Translations under genes and position numbers: made by a program | Assembly (NCBI RefSeq): GCF_001552135.1 | Contig: NZ_BCQP01000010.1 | Location: forward strand, 186,001 to 250,000 | Reading direction: 5' to 3' | Origin: Actinomadura chibensis NBRC 106107 | GTDB lineage: Bacteria > Actinomycetota > Actinomycetes > Streptosporangiales > Streptosporangiaceae | DNA length: 64,000 nucleotides | Part shown: in pieces, positions 7,539-15,518 of the stretch | Numbering within the stretch: the stretch's first letter is position 1 | How the letters are laid out: each line of letters starts with the position of its first letter | Notes under the pieces: generated by a model | The model's database searches: none | Told to the model about the DNA's origin: nothing | What the model saw: only the letters and a program-made list of their open reading frames with translations

Positions 7539-8219
7539 GTGCCCATGGACGAGCGCACCAAGGCCACCGTCCGGACGCTGCTGGACCGGCACCCGCGCGG
7601 CTACGTCGCCGAGACCGCGGGCTTCTCGGTGACGAGGACGGCCGCCGGGCTGTTCCGGCTGCTGGTCGTGTCGATCCTCGCGGACGACGGCGCGCCGTCG
7701 CGGTCCGCGATCGACGCGGCGAAGGCGGTGCTGGACCGGGGCTGGCACAGCGCGCCGGAGATGGCGAAGTCCGACGACCGGGAGCGCGCCGACGTCCTGG
7801 CGCGCGCCGGGTACCCCGGCGCGGAGGACGCCGCGCGGCGGCTCGGCGAGGCCACCCGCCTCGTCCTCGACCGCTACGACGGCGACCTCGGGCGGCTGCG
7901 GGACGCGGCGGACGGCGACGGCGGGCGGCTGCGCCGCCTGCTGGCGGAGATCCCCGGCATGGACGACGCCGGGCTCACCGTCTTCCTCCGCGAGGCGCAG
8001 ATGTTCTGGCCCGAGGCCGGGCCGTTCGTCGACGCGCACGCGGCCGAGGCCGCCGACCGGCTCGGGCTGCCGTCCGACCCGCGCGAGCTGCTCGACGACG
8101 TTGCTCGCGGCGGCGGCGAGGAGGAGCTGTCCTGGCTGGTCGGCGCGCTCGCGCTCGCCGACGTCCGGGACGAGTGCGACGGCATCCGCCGCACCGCGGA
8201 GGCCGCCGCCCGCGGCTGA
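7539..8219 (+). CDS. HhH-GPD superfamily-like protein (endonuclease III-type fold, catalytic residues not evident)
   Basis: 226 residues, all helical. LLAEIPGMDDAGLTVFLREA around residues 130-150 resembles the helix-hairpin-helix of endonuclease III-type glycosylases, and WPEAGPFVDAHAAEAADRL resembles the following segment. The Lys/Asp pair and the C-terminal four-Cys iron-sulfur loop of active EndoIII are not seen, so it may bind DNA without base-excision chemistry. GTG at 7539 is preferred because AGGAGG lies 9 bases upstream; an in-frame ATG at 7545 is 15 bases away. It is cotranscribed with the ChaB-like gene and converges on the WYL regulator with a 10-bp gap. Confidence 0.65.
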   Translation: MPMDERTKATVRTLLDRHPRGYVAETAGFSVTRTAAGLFRLLVVSILADDGAPSRSAIDAAKAVLDRGWHSAPEMAKSDDRERADVLARAGYPGAEDAARRLGEATRLVLDRYDGDLGRLRDAADGDGGRLRRLLAEIPGMDDAGLTVFLREAQMFWPEAGPFVDAHAAEAADRLGLPSDPRELLDDVARGGGEEELSWLVGALALADVRDECDGIRRTAEAAARG

Positions 8220-8229
8220 CGCCGCCGGC

Positions 8230-9201
8230 TCAGCCGGACGCGTAGAGCCTCGCGAGGCGGGCGGCGCGGTCGGCCATCGCCGTCCGCAGCTCCGGCGGCG
8301 CGAGCACCTCGGCCTCGGCCCCGAGCCGCATCAGCTCGGACGCGGCGACCACCGCCGACTCGACCGGCAGCGTGGTCACCACCCAGCCGTCCGCGTCGGG
8401 GTCGCCCGCGTCCGCCGCCGCCCGCTCGGCCGCGTACGGCTCGACCGCGTAGCGCAGCAGCCGCATCCCGGTCGGCGACAGCCGGATCGTGACCTCCTCG
8501 CGCAGCATCGAGCGCAGGAAGGCGGCGGCCCGCTCCCGCCAGTGCGCGGCGAGGTCGAAGCCGTCGTCGCGGTCGAAGCGCTCGCCGGACGGGCGGACGT
8601 CCGTCACCCGGTCGACCCGGTAGGTGCGGTGCGCGTCCCCGACCCGCGCGACGAGGTACCACGTCCCGTTCTTCAGGACGAGCCCGTACGGCTCGGCCGT
8701 CCGGGCGACCTCGCCGTCGCGGCGGCGGTAGCGCAGTTCGACGGTCTCGTCCTCCCAGACGGCGCGGGCGAGGTCCCGCAGCAGCGGCGGCGGGCCCGAC
8801 CCGCCGAACCAGCCGGGCGCGTCCAGGTGGAACCGCTGGCCCGCCCGCGCGGGCGCGTCGCGGAGCGAGGCGGGCAGCGCCGCGAGGACCTTCAGCTCGG
8901 CGGCGGCCACGGCGTCGGCGCGCCCCATGTCCCCGGCGGGGCCCGGCAGCCCGGACAGGAACAGCGCCTCGGCCTCCTCGCGGGTGAGGCCGGTGAGCCG
9001 CGTCCGGTAGCCGCCGACCAGCCGGTACCCGCCGCGCCTGCCCTGCTCGGCGTAGACCGGGACGCCCGCCGCCGACAGCGCGTCCATGTCGCGGTAGACG
9101 GTGCGCTCGGACACCTCCAGCTCCCGCGCCAGCTCGGCCGCCGTCATCGTCTCCCGCGACTGCAGGAGCAACACCATCGAGATCAACCTGGCCGCCCGCA
9201 C
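8230..9201 (-). CDS. WYL domain transcriptional regulator
   Basis: 323 residues. The N-terminal winged helix-turn-helix (residues 1-60: ETMTAAELARELEVSERTVYRDMDAL) is the YafY/DeoR-like type. A WYL domain covers about 130-210 (VELRYRRRDGEVARTAEPYGLVLKNGTWYLVAR), followed by a WCX-type C-terminal extension. WYL domains sense nucleic-acid or nucleotide ligands in several systems. The GTG at 9201 follows GGGCGG. It is divergent from the adenosine deaminase gene (109 bp between starts), which makes that gene and itself the likely targets. Confidence 0.9.
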   Translation of the reverse strand: MRAARLISMVLLLQSRETMTAAELARELEVSERTVYRDMDALSAAGVPVYAEQGRRGGYRLVGGYRTRLTGLTREEAEALFLSGLPGPAGDMGRADAVAAAELKVLAALPASLRDAPARAGQRFHLDAPGWFGGSGPPPLLRDLARAVWEDETVELRYRRRDGEVARTAEPYGLVLKNGTWYLVARVGDAHRTYRVDRVTDVRPSGERFDRDDGFDLAAHWRERAAAFLRSMLREEVTIRLSPTGMRLLRYAVEPYAAERAAADAGDPDADGWVVTTLPVESAVVAASELMRLGAEAEVLAPPELRTAMADRAARLARLYASG

Positions 9202-9241
9202 CCGCCCTGTCTACCAGCACCGGACGCCGGGGGCGAGTTCC

Positions 9242-9304
9242 TGACAATTCTGTGGCAGGTTCGCCGTATTCGCCTGTCGCGCGGGGCGTTCCGGCTGTTA
9301 GCTT
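9242..9304 (+). promoter_or_regulatory. Adenosine deaminase promoter region with a 16-base box
   Basis: TAGCTT at 9299-9304 ends 6 bases before the GTG start, so the transcript is probably leaderless. TGACAATTCTGTGGCA at 9242-9257 matches 13 of 16 bases with 44700-44715 upstream of the UbiB-like gene. It lies above the expected -35 position and may be a regulator site. Confidence 0.4.
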
Positions 9305-9310
9305 CGCGGC

Positions 9311-10336
9311 GTGCTGACCGAGATCACGTCCATCGAGGCGTTCATCCAGGCCCTCCCGAAGGTCGAGCTCCACGTGCACCTGGTGGGCTCCGCGTCCGTG
9401 CCGACCGTGCTCGAACTCGCCCGCCGCCACCCGGACGGGCCCGTCCCCGTGAACGAGCGCGAGCTGCGCGCCTTCTACGAGTTCCGCGACTTCCCGCACT
9501 TCGCGGAGGTGTACGAGGCGGTGTCGAGCCTCGTCCGCACGCCCGAGGACGTCGCGACGCTCGTCACCGGCGTCGCCCGCGACCTCGCGGCGCAGAACGT
9601 CCCGTACTTCGAGCTGACCGTCACCCCCTACACCCACCAGCGGGCCGGGATGCCGATGCCCGCGATCGCCGAGGCGCTCGACCTCGCCGCCCGCGAGGCC
9701 CGCGACCGGCTCGGCGTCCGCGTCGCCTACATCTTCGACATCCCCGGCGAGTTCGGCGCGGAGGGCGCCCGCGGCACCCTCGACCAGGCGCTGCGCCACC
9801 CGCCGGAGGCGCTCGTCGGGTTCGGGCTCGGCGGGATCGAGCAGTGCCGCCCGCCGCACCGGGACGCCTTCCGGGACGCGTTCGCCGCCGCCCGCGCCGC
9901 GGGCCTGCGCAGCCTCCCGCACGCGGGCGAGATGTCCGGCCCGGAGACGATCTGGGAGGCGGTCGAGGGGCTGCGCGCCGAGCGCGTCGGCCACGGAATC
10001 AACTGCCTGGACGACCCCCGCCTCGTCGCGCACCTGCGCGACGCGCGGATCCCGCTGGAGGTGTGCCCGACGTCCAACGTGTGCACCGGGCAGGTCGCGG
10101 ACCTCGCCGCCCACCCGCTGCCGCGCATGCTGGACGAGGGCCTCTTCGTCACCCTGAACAGCGACGACCCGCCGATATTCGACACCACCCTCAGCGGCGA
10201 GTACCTCGTGGCCGCCGAGGTCTTCGGCCTGGACCGCGCGGCCCTCGCCGCCCTCGCGCGGAACGCGGCCGTCGCCTCGTCCATGGACGAGGAGTCGCGG
10301 CGCGCCGTCATCGCCGACATCGACGCGCTCGTCTGA
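9311..10336 (+). CDS. Adenosine deaminase family protein
   Basis: 341 residues. Zinc-dependent deaminase of adenosine or a related purine in salvage and degradation. All metal and catalytic motifs are present: HVH in VELHVHL near the N-terminus, HAGE, GHGINC, and SDDPPIF near residue 285. The length is normal for the family. Some close relatives act on other purines or on aminodeoxyfutalosine, so substrate is not certain. The GTG start sits 6 bases after a -10-like TAGCTT with no Shine-Dalgarno sequence. The divergent WYL regulator is a plausible controller. A GC hairpin follows the stop. Confidence 0.9.
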   Translation: MLTEITSIEAFIQALPKVELHVHLVGSASVPTVLELARRHPDGPVPVNERELRAFYEFRDFPHFAEVYEAVSSLVRTPEDVATLVTGVARDLAAQNVPYFELTVTPYTHQRAGMPMPAIAEALDLAAREARDRLGVRVAYIFDIPGEFGAEGARGTLDQALRHPPEALVGFGLGGIEQCRPPHRDAFRDAFAAARAAGLRSLPHAGEMSGPETIWEAVEGLRAERVGHGINCLDDPRLVAHLRDARIPLEVCPTSNVCTGQVADLAAHPLPRMLDEGLFVTLNSDDPPIFDTTLSGEYLVAAEVFGLDRAALAALARNAAVASSMDEESRRAVIADIDALV

Positions 10337-10340
10337 GCCG

Positions 10341-10356
10341 CCGGGGCCAGCCCCGG
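10341..10356. terminator. GC-rich hairpin after adenosine deaminase
   Basis: CCGGGGC-CA-GCCCCGG begins 5 bases after the deaminase stop, in the convergent gap before the DUF1266 gene. Two further copies of a CTCAGCCCCAG-like 12-mer follow. No T-run. Confidence 0.5.
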
Positions 10357-10370
10357 GCTCAGCCCCAGAC

Positions 10371-11615
10371 TCAGCCCCAGGCCATGCGGCGCCAGGGGCT
10401 CTCCGGGTCCTCGGCGAGCACGCGGTGCCCCGCGAGCGACCGGTCGTACCACTCGCCGAACGCGCCCTCGTCGAACCGGAGCATCCGGCCGAGGACGTAC
10501 CCGGCGGAGAACGACCCCCACGACGTGTAGACCTGGTGGGCGCGCTGCCCGGCGGTGAGGACGCACTTCTCGGCCTCGGCGGCGTCGCAGTACCCGGCGT
10601 TCAGGCCCCAGCGGGCCATGTTCACGCCGCGCCCGAAGTCGTAGCCGTAGACGCTCTCGACCCGGCCGTCCGGCGGGAGCAGCCCGTCCGCGCGGAACCG
10701 CGCCTCGTACCGCAGGATCAGCTCGGACAGGTCCACCACCTCGCGGACGGTCTTCTCCGCGATGTCGCGTTCCCGGCACCACTCGACGATCGCGGCGTGC
10801 CACGTCCGCCGGTCGGCGCCGCGCCCGCGCCGGTCGAGCACCATCTGGATCGCGGGGTCGCTGTTGCTCGCGTCCAGCAGCGCGTCCATCTGCCTGCGCC
10901 AGCTCTCGTGGTCGGTGACGCCCCAGTCCCGCTCCAGCAGGACCCGGTCGTCGCCGGACGACTCGTCGTGGTCGTTCAGCGTGTTCCACGCGACGCCGTT
11001 GCCGACGGCGAGGTGCGCGCCGACGGCGAGGGCGGCGGCGAGCCGTCCCCACGCGGCGCTGTCCGGGTCGGTGACGAGGATGTCGTGGTCGCGGTCGGGA
11101 CGGCGCTCGGCGTCGGCGAGCAGCTTCGCGACCTGGCGGCTCCCGTCCCCGCCGGGCGGCATCTGCGCGAGCAGCTCGCGCAGCGGCCGGAGCGCGCCGC
11201 GCGGCCCGGCGTCCTTGACGATGAGCCGCGCCGCGTGGACCCCGGCCGCGTCGGCGCGCTTCGCGTCGTGCAGCGACCAGAACCCGCTCATCGCCGCCCA
11301 CGCGCGGCGCGCCGCCTCGCCGGTCCGCCCGGCGGCGGCGAGGACGTGCGAGGCCTGCGCGTCGAGCCCGGCCCTGACCTCGGGCGGCATGGACGCGGCC
11401 GCCCGGTCCAGCGCGTCGAGCAGGCGGTGCGCCTCGCCGGTCCGCCCGGCGGCGGCGAGCGCGCGGGCGCACCGGGCCCGCGCCGCGACGGCCGCCGCCC
11501 GGTCGCCGCGCGCCTCCATCGCCTCCGCCGCCTCGGCGAACGCGGCGGCCGCCTCGGCGGGGCGCCCCTGCCGCTCGAACTTCCTGGCCCGGTCGAGTAT
11601 GGGCTGATACGTCAT
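10371..11615 (-). CDS. DUF1266 domain protein with N-terminal helical-repeat region
   Basis: 414 residues. The first 170 are Ala/Arg-rich helices resembling tetratricopeptide-type repeats (YQPILDRARKFERQGRPAEA, then repeated AAxAxR-type helices). The C-terminal half carries DUF1266 features: WGRLAAALAVG, WGVTDHESWRRQMDALL and the terminal SFSAGYVLGRMLRFDEGAFGEWYDRSL. The function of DUF1266 is unknown, and nothing here adds one. ATG at 11615 follows GGAGGGACC. The next upstream gene on this strand is the GAP-family membrane protein, 52 bp away, so the two may share a transcript. Confidence 0.8.
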   Translation of the reverse strand: MTYQPILDRARKFERQGRPAEAAAAFAEAAEAMEARGDRAAAVAARARCARALAAAGRTGEAHRLLDALDRAAASMPPEVRAGLDAQASHVLAAAGRTGEAARRAWAAMSGFWSLHDAKRADAAGVHAARLIVKDAGPRGALRPLRELLAQMPPGGDGSRQVAKLLADAERRPDRDHDILVTDPDSAAWGRLAAALAVGAHLAVGNGVAWNTLNDHDESSGDDRVLLERDWGVTDHESWRRQMDALLDASNSDPAIQMVLDRRGRGADRRTWHAAIVEWCRERDIAEKTVREVVDLSELILRYEARFRADGLLPPDGRVESVYGYDFGRGVNMARWGLNAGYCDAAEAEKCVLTAGQRAHQVYTSWGSFSAGYVLGRMLRFDEGAFGEWYDRSLAGHRVLAEDPESPWRRMAWG

Positions 11616-11667
11616 GGTCCCTCCGCGGGCACCACCGTATCGGCTCCGGCCCGCGCGACGATCTCCG

Positions 11668-12294
11668 TCACACGATGATCAGGATGAAGATCGCGCAGCA
11701 GACGATGTTGATCAGCCAGCTGTGGGTGTCCATCCACTCCCGCACCGCGGGCATCGCGCGCTTCGCCCGCCGGTGGAACAGCAGGAGCGCGAGCAGCGGC
11801 AACGCCGCGATCAGGACGGTGGCGCCGATGAACGCCGCCGCCGCGCCCGCGCCCGCGTGGTTCTGCGCCAGGTTGGCCCCGATGGTCAGCATGACCATGA
11901 TGTCCGACGGCATCAGCAGGATCACCAGCAGCCCGGTCTTGAGCGCCCTGGCGGTACCGGCGGTCATCAGCGTCTCAAGCCACTTGGGCGGCTTCGCCGT
12001 CGCCCGTCTCAGATAGTTCCGCACCATGGCGGCCACCAGCAGGGCGATCAGCGCGAACTGGATGATCTTCCCCGCGGACGAGTCGTCGGAGGCGTCGCCC
12101 AGCGAGACGCCGTGCCCCACGAGCGCGAAGATCCCGCGCGCGAGCGCGACTCCGGCGGTCACCGCGACGAGCACGCCGGCGAGGAACGCGAGCGAGACCC
12201 GCACCGCCCCGGGCACCGTCACCAGGATGATCGCGGCCATGATCTGGGGCCCCGCCATCATCGTGATGGCGAGAGGGAGGATCTGCAGGCTCAT
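11668..12294 (-). CDS. GAP family / sulfolipid-addressing-like membrane protein
   Basis: 208 residues with about six hydrophobic segments: one at the N-terminus (MSLQILPLAITMMAGPQIMA), one near 30-55, one near 80-95, one near 120-140, one near 150-170 and one at the C-terminus (SWLINIVCCAIFILIIV). Pattern and length match the GAP/Sap (SfLAP) family, linked in mycobacteria to export of cell-envelope glycolipids. Cargo here is unknown. ATG at 12294 follows GGAGGGAAC. It lies between the molybdopterin oxidoreductase and DUF1266 genes on the same strand. Confidence 0.82.
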   Translation of the reverse strand: MSLQILPLAITMMAGPQIMAAIILVTVPGAVRVSLAFLAGVLVAVTAGVALARGIFALVGHGVSLGDASDDSSAGKIIQFALIALLVAAMVRNYLRRATAKPPKWLETLMTAGTARALKTGLLVILLMPSDIMVMLTIGANLAQNHAGAGAAAAFIGATVLIAALPLLALLLFHRRAKRAMPAVREWMDTHSWLINIVCCAIFILIIV

Positions 12295-12367
12295 GTTCCC
12301 TCCGCGCGACGACGGGGGAACTACCCGCGCGGCCGTCCGCGAAGAGGAGTGATCGGCAAGCGTTGTC

Positions 12368-12379
12368 CGGTGCGCACCG
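12368..12379. terminator. Palindrome after molybdopterin oxidoreductase
   Basis: CGGTGCGCACCG, a perfect 12-bp palindrome, touches the stop codon of the oxidoreductase and lies 74 bp upstream of the GAP-family gene. It may be a weak terminator or an operator for the latter. Confidence 0.35.
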
Positions 12380-14440
12380 TTATTTGACCGTCTCCTGGTG
12401 AGCGGGGGTCGCGGTGATCTCCACGCGGGTGTCGTGGAAGACCGGGCCGCCGCCGAGGTCGGTGGCGCGCTCGGCGACGACCGCGTTGGCGTTCGCGCCG
12501 CCCGCGAGTTTGGCCCAGTGCCCCTTCGTCGTCGCCGCGACGCCCGGCCGCACCGTGTCGGTGATCTCCAGGACGGCGTCGAACGCGCCCCGGTCGTTGC
12601 CGACCCGCACCGGCTGCCCGTCGCTCAGGCCGCGCGGCCGCGCGTCGTCGGTGTGCATCCGGACGGTGAGCGCGCCCGCCCTCCGCCGCAGCTCCGGGTT
12701 GTTGGCGAACTGGGTGTTCAGGAACTCGTGCGGGGCCGCCGAGATCAGCGCGAGGGGGTAGCGGGCGGCGCGCTCCTCGTCGGCGACCTCGGCCGGAGGG
12801 ACGTACCCGGCGAGCCCCTCGGCGGCGGAGCGGAACTCGAACCGCCCGGACGGGGTCGGGAAGCCGTCCGCGAAGGGCAGGAACGGGTCCGGGACGGACA
12901 TCCGCGCGAACCCCTCCTTGCGCAGCCGGTCGAGCGTGATCCCCGCCATCCACGGGTGGTCGGACGCGAGCAGCCGCTCGGCCAGGCTCTCGTCGGAGTC
13001 GTAGAGGGCGGGCTCGGCCAGGCCCATCCGCCGCGCCAGCCGCCGGAACGTCTCCGTCGCGGGCAGGCACTCGCCGGGCGGCGCCACGGCGGGCTCGTTC
13101 CAGGTGAGGTAGAGGTGCCCGTAGCCCTCGTGCAGGTCGGCGTGCTCGTGCTGCGCCGTCGACGGCAGGACGATGTCGGCGTAGTCGGCGGTGTCGGTCG
13201 GGAACAGGTCCATGACGACCGTGAACAGGTCGTCCCTGGCCAGCCCGCGCCGCACCTTGTTCTGGTGCGGGGTGCTCGCCGCCGGGTTCGCCGCCATGAC
13301 GAACAGCGCCTTGACCGGCGGGTCCTGGACGTCGAGCAGCCCCTCCCCGAGGCGGCTCATCGACAGCGTCCGGACGGGGCCGGGGCGCAGGTCGTCCCGC
13401 CACAGGGCCGCCTTGTTCAGCTTCACGTGCCCGGACGTCGAGAACGCGACCCCGCCGCCGTGCCGCGCCCAGTCGCCCGTCACGGCCGGGATGGCGGAGA
13501 TCACGCGCAGCGCGGAGCCGCCGCCCGCGTGCCGCTGGAGGCCCTGCGTCGCCCTGATCGCGGTCGGCCGGGTGCGGGCGACGCGCTCGCCGAGCGCGAC
13601 GATCCGGTCGGCCGGGACGCCGGTGATCCGCGCGGCCCGCTCCGGCGGGAACTCCGCGATCCGCTCCCGGAACTCCGCCCAGCCGAGCGTGCGCCGGTCG
13701 AGGTAGTCCTCGTCGTGCGCGCCGAGGCCGACGATGACGTGCAGCAGGCCGAGGGCGAGCGCGGCGTCCGTGCCGGGCAGCGGGGCGAGGTGCTCGTCGG
13801 CCTGCGCGGCCGTCCGCGTCCGGACCGGGTCGATCGCGACCAGCCGCGCCCCGTTCCGCCGCGCCCGCTGCACGAACTTCCACACGTGGTGCCCGCTGGT
13901 CAGCGGGTTCGTCCCCCACAGCAGGACGAGCCCGGCGCGGGCGATGTCCTCGGGGTCCATGCCGCCGGGGGAGCCGACCGAGGCGGTCAGCCCGGCGTTG
14001 CCCGCCGCCGAGCAGATGTCGGCCTCGTGCGCGGACGCGCCGAGGACGTTGAAGAACCGCCGTCCGGTATACCCCTCAAGACCTTGCAGGTAGCCGAGCG
14101 TGCCCGTGCCCCAGTACGGCCAGACGGCCTCGCCGCCGTGCTCGCGGATAATCCCCTCCAGCCGGTCCGCGATCTCGCCGAGGGCCTCGTCCCAGGTGAT
14201 CCGCTCGAACCGGCCCTCGCCCTTGCGGCCGGCGCGGCGCAGCGGGTGCAGGATCCGGTCGGGCTGCCGGGACCGCTCCAGCCACCGGTTGACCTTCGCG
14301 CAGAGGGCGCCGCGCGTGTACGGGTGGTCGGGGTTGCCGCGTAGCGAGACCGCCTCGCCGTCCCGGACGGTCACCACCCACGAGCACCCGTCGGGGCAGT
14401 CCAGCGGGCACGCGCCCAGCACCTTCAGCTCTGCCGGCAT
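12380..14440 (-). CDS. Molybdopterin-dependent oxidoreductase (DMSO reductase/formate dehydrogenase-like)
   Basis: 686 residues. N-terminal 4Fe-4S ligands Cys11, Cys15, Cys19 and Cys47 (CPLDCPDGC, GALCAK) precede a molybdopterin-binding domain with the usual segments (WGTNPLTSGHHVWKFVQRAR, ATQGLQRHAGG, VMAANPAASTP). The C-terminal Mopterin dinucleotide-binding domain starts near 570 (PLALISAAPHEFLNTQFANN). No Tat signal is present, so it is cytoplasmic. ICSAAG lies where the Mo ligand is often found. ATG at 14440 follows GGGGAGG. No electron-transfer partner or maturation gene is adjacent; it stands as a single-subunit oxidoreductase, divergent from thyX. Substrate unknown. Confidence 0.9.
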   Translation of the reverse strand: MPAELKVLGACPLDCPDGCSWVVTVRDGEAVSLRGNPDHPYTRGALCAKVNRWLERSRQPDRILHPLRRAGRKGEGRFERITWDEALGEIADRLEGIIREHGGEAVWPYWGTGTLGYLQGLEGYTGRRFFNVLGASAHEADICSAAGNAGLTASVGSPGGMDPEDIARAGLVLLWGTNPLTSGHHVWKFVQRARRNGARLVAIDPVRTRTAAQADEHLAPLPGTDAALALGLLHVIVGLGAHDEDYLDRRTLGWAEFRERIAEFPPERAARITGVPADRIVALGERVARTRPTAIRATQGLQRHAGGGSALRVISAIPAVTGDWARHGGGVAFSTSGHVKLNKAALWRDDLRPGPVRTLSMSRLGEGLLDVQDPPVKALFVMAANPAASTPHQNKVRRGLARDDLFTVVMDLFPTDTADYADIVLPSTAQHEHADLHEGYGHLYLTWNEPAVAPPGECLPATETFRRLARRMGLAEPALYDSDESLAERLLASDHPWMAGITLDRLRKEGFARMSVPDPFLPFADGFPTPSGRFEFRSAAEGLAGYVPPAEVADEERAARYPLALISAAPHEFLNTQFANNPELRRRAGALTVRMHTDDARPRGLSDGQPVRVGNDRGAFDAVLEITDTVRPGVAATTKGHWAKLAGGANANAVVAERATDLGGGPVFHDTRVEITATPAHQETVK

Positions 14441-14588
14441 CGGACCTCCCCGTCGACGCGAACGCCCCCAGTCTGGCATGTGCGTCATCTCGGACGCTCA
14501 TTACCGCCGTCCGCCGGGCCAGGTCGCGGCCGTCCCCGCCGTGGTGGTTTGCTAGGGACGACGGAACCGACCCGTAGGGGGAACGAGA

Positions 14589-15386
14589 GTGAAGAGCGTC
14601 GAACCCGAGGTGTTCCTCGTCGCGCGGCCCGAGCTGGACTACGACGAGGTCGCCCGGTACCTGCGGGAGGTGGGCGGCGAGAGCTGGCTGGAGCGCCTCG
14701 ACCGGGGCGACCTCGACGACGAGCTGAACGATCCGCAGAACCTCGCCGAGTTCGCCGGACGGCTCTGCTACCGCTCCTGGGAGCCCGGCCTCAACCCGAA
14801 CGTGCGGAAGGTCCGCACGAACTCGGGGGAGTACCTGGAGAACATCCTGCGCAGCCTGCACGGGTCGGTGCTTGAGCACGTCAGCTTCAGCTTCGTCCTG
14901 CACAACGTGAGCCGCGTCCTGACGCACGAACTGGTGCGGCACCGTCCGGGGGTGGCGATCTCGCAGGAGTCGCTGCGGTTCGTCCGGCTGCAGGACATCC
15001 CCTTCTGGTTCCCCGAGTGGGCCCGCGAGGACGCCGAGCTGATGAAGCGCGCCACCGCGCTGCTGGAGCAGATGGAGGAGTTCCAGGGCTGGATGGCCGG
15101 GCACTTCCGGCTGGACGACGAGGGCGTCCCGTTCAAGGAGAAGAAGCACAAGACCTCGTTCATGCGGCGGTTCGCTCCCGAGGGCCTCGGCACGGGCCTG
15201 GTCTGGACGGCGAACGTCCGCACGCTGCGCCACACGCTGGAGAACCGCACCGCGCCGGGCGCGGAGGAGGAGATCCGCCTGCTGTTCGGCAAGATCGGCG
15301 AGCTGATGCGCGCGGAGGCCCCCGACCTGTTCGGCGACTACGTCGTCGAGGACGGCACCTGGGTCCCGCAGTGGCGGAAGGTCTGA
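14589..15386 (+). CDS. thyX: FAD-dependent thymidylate synthase
   Basis: Makes dTMP from dUMP with methylenetetrahydrofolate and NADPH via FAD. 265 residues. The ThyX signature appears as RHRPGVAISQESLRFVRL near residue 118, with eight residues between RHR and Ser, one more than the classic spacing. HVSFSFVLHNVSRVLTHELVRHR precedes it as in the family, and RTLRHTLENRT near residue 215 carries the conserved Arg/His. GTG at 14589 follows GGGGGAACGAGA. It is divergent from the oxidoreductase; a strong palindrome follows the stop. Whether thyA is elsewhere in the genome cannot be seen. Confidence 0.88.
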   Translation: MKSVEPEVFLVARPELDYDEVARYLREVGGESWLERLDRGDLDDELNDPQNLAEFAGRLCYRSWEPGLNPNVRKVRTNSGEYLENILRSLHGSVLEHVSFSFVLHNVSRVLTHELVRHRPGVAISQESLRFVRLQDIPFWFPEWAREDAELMKRATALLEQMEEFQGWMAGHFRLDDEGVPFKEKKHKTSFMRRFAPEGLGTGLVWTANVRTLRHTLENRTAPGAEEEIRLLFGKIGELMRAEAPDLFGDYVVEDGTWVPQWRKV

Positions 15387-15396
15387 CCGGACCGGA

Positions 15397-15503
15397 GCGC
15401 CGACCGGTCGGCGCCGCCCGTCCTCCGAAAAAATCTACAACGTAAAGGCGCGCGGCCGCGACGCCGTTACCCGGGACGTAATCGCAGGCCTGACCGGTCG
15501 GCG
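15397..15503. promoter_or_regulatory. Two copies of GACCGGTCGGCG between thyX and the regulator gene
   Basis: The first copy (15402-15413) sits inside an 18-bp perfect palindrome at 15397-15414, ten bases after the thyX stop, which can act as a terminator. The second copy (15492-15503) lies just before the -10-like TAGCGT (15506-15511) of the downstream regulator gene. An operator for that regulator is plausible. Confidence 0.45.
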
Positions 15504-15518
15504 GGTAGCGTCGATGCG

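Noticed and set aside
7256..7567. 103-codon minus-strand frame across the ChaB-like and HhH-like genes
   Set aside because: Ser/Arg/Pro low-complexity shadow; crosses two real genes in the other direction.
10357..10380. CTCAGCCCCAG-type repeats between adenosine deaminase and DUF1266 genes
   Set aside because: Two short copies next to a hairpin; too small to call a repeat family.
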